From the NCBI GenBank assembly GCA_022496185.1, contig WTXG01000046.1, forward strand, positions 1-64,000: 64,000 nt of DNA. The letters are read 5' to 3'. The translations under genes were made by a program, and so were the position numbers. Source of the DNA: Multifurca ochricompacta (lineage: Eukaryota > Basidiomycota > Agaricomycetes > Russulales > Russulaceae). Shown here piece after piece: positions 59,953 to 64,000 of this stretch. Within the stretch, counting starts at the first letter, position 1. Each line of letters opens with the position of its first letter. The notes beneath the pieces are model-generated. The model made no database searches. It was not told where the DNA came from and worked only from the letters and a program-made list of their open reading frames with translations.

Positions 59953-61122
59953 TAGGAAATTCAAAAATGTACATTTCAGCGGGAGGATCTCGGGTACTTA
60001 TAAGCTCTCGAAAACACAACAGCGTGACACCAATACCGTATCTACAGACTTGGAATACCCGGCCCTCTAGATAACATATTTTCCAAAATACAGCACGCTT
60101 GACCGGGGATGTGATGGGAAGAGATCAAAGATTGGGCTCGACACAAATTGGATCAATTGGAAGCACGTGAGGGGTCATACCGAACCCAATTTCCCAACCC
60201 AATCATTACTTTCTTCTCTTATCTTCCTTGGCATCCCAGCATTGAAAAGACGTGCTACCAGGTGTTACCTTTGGCCGTGTTTAAGAGGTACGCAACGCTG
60301 AGGCCGTGGGTTTTCCCCGCCCCTAAAGTGAGTGTTTCCACCGTGAGATTCGTTTACTGCACCGCGCGATTCGGGATTGAGTGACGCGAGGATTTTTCTC
60401 GTGCCTTTCCGCCTCGACGTGCAGAGCCTCAAGCTCCACCCCAGCGTGTCTTGTGTATGGATGCACATGAGTTTGATCAACATTTTTGTGTGACAAGCCT
60501 TTCAGATATGGCACTGCACAGCACCACGCCCGACGTGCCGTTGTTCTCGATCTCCTCAGGAGGGCGCATTTTTGTTGTGGCAATGCGCGCAAAGGGAACC
60601 TCGAGGTCGCCCAGAGTGCCGTTGGTGTGCCACTTTGCTTCATGCTACCTACCGACGATAAAAGTACCCCTAAATTCTTAGGATGACGCATATTATGTAC
60701 GTGTCAAATTTTCAAAACCTCCCCACAATCCTCAAGCGAAACCCCGACTCGACCGAGGCGGAAAAAAGGTGCTCCACGAGACGCTTTCTCTCATGCACCA
60801 GTGTAGAAACGCAGCTGAGGTTAGATAAGCGCTACCTAAACGTAGCAAGATAATTCAGTTGTGAATGGTCAAAACTGTATATTAATTAGTCTTTACTTAA
60901 ATGTAGCAAGATAACTACGCGAGTAATGTTAGCTATACGCACGGTAAAGATAATCTAAGTAAATACTCACTTCAGTTGTGAATGATCAAAATTGAAGTGT
61001 ACAACACAGAAATAATGTCATAAAGAGCGTGCTGTGCTATGGTCATGAGGATTGTATCTTTAATCATAACAAACGAGTGGAATGTCAGTAAGTATATTAT
61101 AATGTCCCCTTAAGTCCGTCTA
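59953..61122. other. Intergenic region with imperfect direct repeats
   Basis: No gene supported; frames at 60148-60690 resemble nothing known to me. Near-identical words recur: ttcagttgtgaatg(g/a)tcaaaa at about 60857 and 60972, and taaa(c/t)gtagcaagataa at about 60837 and 60898. Confidence 0.4.
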
Positions 61123-62579
61123 GCACCGGCAACTCCGGTCACCTCTGATCCCAGTACTGAAGAAGAAGGTTTCGCGACTTCGGATGCGTTGTTGGGTGAT
61201 GTGATAGTCGAGTTCGAGCTCGAGGGATTGGAATCACGAAGGGTGGTTAGTTGTATTCCGTATAAACCCTATAATCAATCATGATGGCTCTAGGCGGAGT
61301 CCGACTGCGAGATTTCGCATGATCTGGGGAGAACTAAAGCGGTTTTACTATTATTGTATTCTATTCATATCGTCAAGTCATACTTTCTGAAGTTGAGGCC
61401 CATACCTCGATCTCAACAGTTTTCAGGTTGGCTGAACATCCACACCTTCCCGCCAGCGGGCCAATCTCACCGCACGCTCCTTCTGCATCCGTTCTCTCTC
61501 CTCCTCCTCTTTTTGCAAGTATCTTCTAAGCTCTTCGCTCCATATCGGATCGTCGTGTGCCAACATCATGAGCTGATCTAGCATAGTAGCATCGGGGCCC
61601 TCTGCATCCTCATCGACACCTTCGAGAACCAGGAGACCGTGGGATGACTTGACAGAGAATTGCTCTAGCCCCGCCCCAGCTGCCTCCTCTCCCCCCCTAT
61701 CACTGATAATGGTTGGGGAGCTGTTTGTTGACATTACTCCGGAAGCCGCCTGTCCTCCCCCGTCTCTAGTTCGTCGATGTTGAGGGTTGGAGCTTCCTTG
61801 TTCATCTCTGCTCCCACCATTGGAAGGCGGATGGTCGCCATGACTGTGGGTGTTTGTGCTCTGTGTAAACGAGCGCAAGGTTTCTCGGTAATGTTCGATG
61901 CGATACAATACCGAGGCAGGCATGATGAGAGGGGGGGTCAGTTGTTTAAACTGGATTCAATAGCAATCAAAAAAACAGCCAATGATCAAACGAACGACTT
62001 ACCGGCCTTGACGTAGGCATAATGAACCGCCTAGGATTGACAAGAAGAAACGAATCTCTAGAGTTTCTCCAGGTTCCGAAATTAAGCCGTGCTCCAAAAG
62101 CATCAGGCGTGGGGTGACGAAATGACAAAGGTGGAAGTGGAAGAAGTGATGCTTTGGCGGCATCGGTCAGTCTATTGTAGGTGGGAAGAGCTCCACCGCT
62201 CCTTGTGAAGGAAACTACAGGGTAGACCTCAAGTACGTAAGATCCATCCGACAGGATTTCTATTTGACGGATGGATGCGAAGTGCTGAGGGGATGTTCCA
62301 TTTGAAGTGGGTGGGAGACCCGTTCCAACGGCAGTCGCTTCGTCGTCAACATGTCCCTCTACCTGAATGCGTCCGGGAATCCTGACAAGAACGCACTCGC
62401 CGAGCGCAAAGTTAGCTCCGCCATCCAGCGAAAGAGCGGGTGCCAGATCATGATATACTAATCGCATAGATTGGCCCAGAACATTGCTCACCATCAGTTG
62501 GTGTTGAGCTGGAAAGGATCAGGGGTAAGCCAGACCGGATCAGCCAGACCGGATCAGAGGTGACCGGAGTTGCCGGTGC
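61123..62579. repeat. Exact 29-bp inverted repeat flanking one gene
   Basis: Positions 61123-61151 and 62551-62579 are perfect reverse complements over 29 bases (starting GCACCGGCAACTCCGG). They enclose the gene at 61423-62494. Neither end shows a matching target duplication (left flank gtcta, right flank aaagt), and the match stops sharply on both sides. A second short direct repeat (cagaccggatcag) stands beside the right copy at about 62531 and 62545. Confidence 0.8.
61423..62494 (-). CDS. Two-exon protein of unknown function
   Basis: Exons 62494-62003 and 61950-61423, intron 61951-62002 with GTAAGT donor; the frame is continuous for 340 codons (339 residues from the ATG at 62494). The N-terminal half is globular in composition (MRLVYHDLAPALSLDGGANF, CVLVRIPGRIQVEGHVDDE, SDGSYVLEVYPVVSF). 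The C-terminal half is disordered and ends in a charged helix (EELRRYLQKEEEERERMQKE). An acceptor-like ttccag lies 16 nt before the ATG, and the frame is open through it, so an upstream exon may be missing. I do not recognise the family. Confidence 0.6.
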
Positions 62580-62634
62580 AAAGTGGACGTGGACATTGTA
62601 ATAAACTTACTTCTCAGGGTTATAAGGCAATGTA

Positions 62635-64000
62635 TGAACTACAATAATTTTGAGCTTTGTTGTAAAAACTCGTAACTAGTTGTACAGGGCGATGAGGGAC
62701 TTAGAAACAAGAAACGATCACATAGATATCAATGGCTCATTGATGCGTGTATAATGGGGCGATGAGTCAGCGTCCCTCCCACTCCGAGTCGTGGTAGCAC
62801 TGAAAAGCATGTGAAGAGCTGAATAAATAACTGAGAGGTTGTATCGATTTCAAACCAATGCCCGTTTATATTGGCACTCTAGGAGGAGGCTTCCAGGTCA
62901 TCCAGTCAGTGGTGGCCAGTCCCCGCTCGAATGTTAATGTCTTTCTTCCAACCAAGAATCGAGAATGATTTCAATGCGTTGGCTTTTATTCAATGCTGCT
63001 TGAATGTAAGTCAAAACCCCCCTTCCCCACCTGAGAAATGTAATCTTTAGGACAACTCCATGCCTAGCCACAGGCACAAGCATTCGCTTACCGCAAATGC
63101 AAATCCTGATTAATGATGGCACATCGAGCTATGAGCTATCCAAATAGTACGCATGTATTCAATATTTATCTAACGATACTCATACCATATGGAAGGGCGG
63201 TGTTACGCGGCAAGTCGCGACCGCCGATGTCCCAGTGTATCGCGTACTGTTACCAGGATCTCTACTTCTGACGCTGGGCCAAATAGAGCTGAAGTCCGCT
63301 CTTACATGCAGTCAGTACGCGACATGGCAGGGCGGAAATAGAAGGAGAAAAATCTATGAAACAGTGTAATGCTTCGCTCCACGACGGTGCTTCCACAAGG
63401 CCTATGAGGGACGAAGACAAAGACGGGTGTAATATTGAGCGCAAACCTCCACAAGATTGCACGAGGACGAGGGGGATGAAATCATGACGCGAGTGTAGAG
63501 AACGCTGGATGTCGCAGTGCCGGGTAATTTGGCCTGTGCCTGTTTTGGATGGTCGTAATCGTAAGCAGAACAAAGCGAGAAAATGTGACCTGAAAAAAAG
63601 GTCAAGTCAAGTATGTGGGTAGGAAAGAAGTTGTTTTTTAAATGACTGCACAAGTGCCCCCGAACGAACGGAGATGGAGACTGCGTAGGATGTCCGTACT
63701 GTACGGTCAAACTCTGGAAAACCTAAGTAAGGCAATCGTCACTTATCTTGGAATCTTGGACGAAGAAGAGAAGACACGGTCTGCGTATGTGTGTTTGTGA
63801 GATCCGGTGGTGACCATTGGTATTCGGAGGAAGGGAGGAAGTAATGACAGCCTGAATGAATGGAAGCCCACTCTTCCGCTAGATGAAACTCTCAAGAAAT
63901 GATGTATGAACGTCCATACGTTTCTCAACACCACCAATCGGGGGTAATTTGCTGCCTTGCTTGTTTCAAGGCCAAAATGGGTACACAAGGGCTCGCCGCT
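62635..64000 (-). repeat. Right arm of the long inverted repeat (runs off the window)
   Basis: Reverse complement of 35824-37193. The inner boundary is at 62635 (tgaactac); beyond it the sequences differ. It carries the same TATA-like and C-rich segments as the left arm, so the two are copies of one dispersed repeat in opposite orientation. The outer boundary is not visible. Confidence 0.7.

Noticed and set aside
60148..60690. Overlapping short ORFs around 60148-60690 as genes
   Set aside because: Frames on both strands are short, unrelated to families I know, and lack clear splice or start context.

Overview
The window is nuclear DNA of a filamentous basidiomycete, most likely an Agaricomycete (mushroom-forming). 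The evidence is short GT-AG introns of about 50-80 nt, a FunK1-type kinase, a mushroom-type NB-ARC/TPR protein, chromodomain Ty3/gypsy elements and an intron-containing tRNA gene. I cannot name the species.

Layout. (1) 1-31210 is a retrotransposon nest. It starts with the 3' half of a Ty1/copia element (pol remnant plus 3' LTR, to 3391) and a gypsy stub (3392-3921). Then come three full-length copies of one chromodomain Ty3/gypsy family: A (3922-12878, plus strand), B (15160-30871, minus) and C (17293-25520, plus, inside B). Solo LTRs lie in A (one copia LTR and two LTRs of a TGTGAC...GTGACA family) and in C (one). B itself sits inside a fourth TGTGAC-family solo LTR (14913-31210). Seven insertions keep perfect 5-bp target-site duplications, so the order can be read: LTR D', then B into D', then C into B, then LTR D into C. 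(2) 31310-34467 is an NB-ARC/TPR (NLR-like) gene on the minus strand, 100 bp from the nest. (3) 35824-37193 is one arm of a long inverted repeat whose other arm is 62635-64000; about 25 kb of host genes lie between. (4) 37400-39825 is a frameshifted FunK1 kinase. (5) 42275-59952 is the gene-rich part: an Msb1/Mug8-type morphogenesis protein, a mitochondrial cyclophilin, an FAD monooxygenase, an EFM7/NNT1-type methyltransferase, succinate dehydrogenase subunit 4, a possible membrane micropeptide, a tRNA-Thr(UGU) with intron, a leucine-rich-repeat protein and a COX7C/COX8-type cytochrome oxidase subunit. (6) 61123-62579 is an unrecognised two-exon gene closely flanked by an exact 29-bp inverted repeat.

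How the gypsy family works, as read by comparing A, B and C: TATA-driven LTR; a primer site complementary to an 11-nt block 34 nt downstream of the TATA box (Tf1/sushi-style self-priming); a gag frame that opens with GTG and has no in-frame AUG before it; a -1 frameshift at GGATTTT followed by a conserved stem-loop, giving Gag-Pol (protease, RT, RNase H, integrase, chromodomain); then a separate third ORF downstream of pol that encodes a protein with four Cys/His zinc-binding motifs. This third ORF is the best candidate for something undescribed. The two LTRs of each element differ only by transitions, nearly all at ancestral CpG sites, and several premature stops are CGA to TGA, which points to cytosine methylation and deamination as the decay process.

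The host genes are ordinary housekeeping functions (respiratory chain, protein folding, translation-factor methylation, morphogenesis). Exon models were made by hand from splice motifs and family resemblance; totals were checked for reading-frame consistency where exon coordinates are given.
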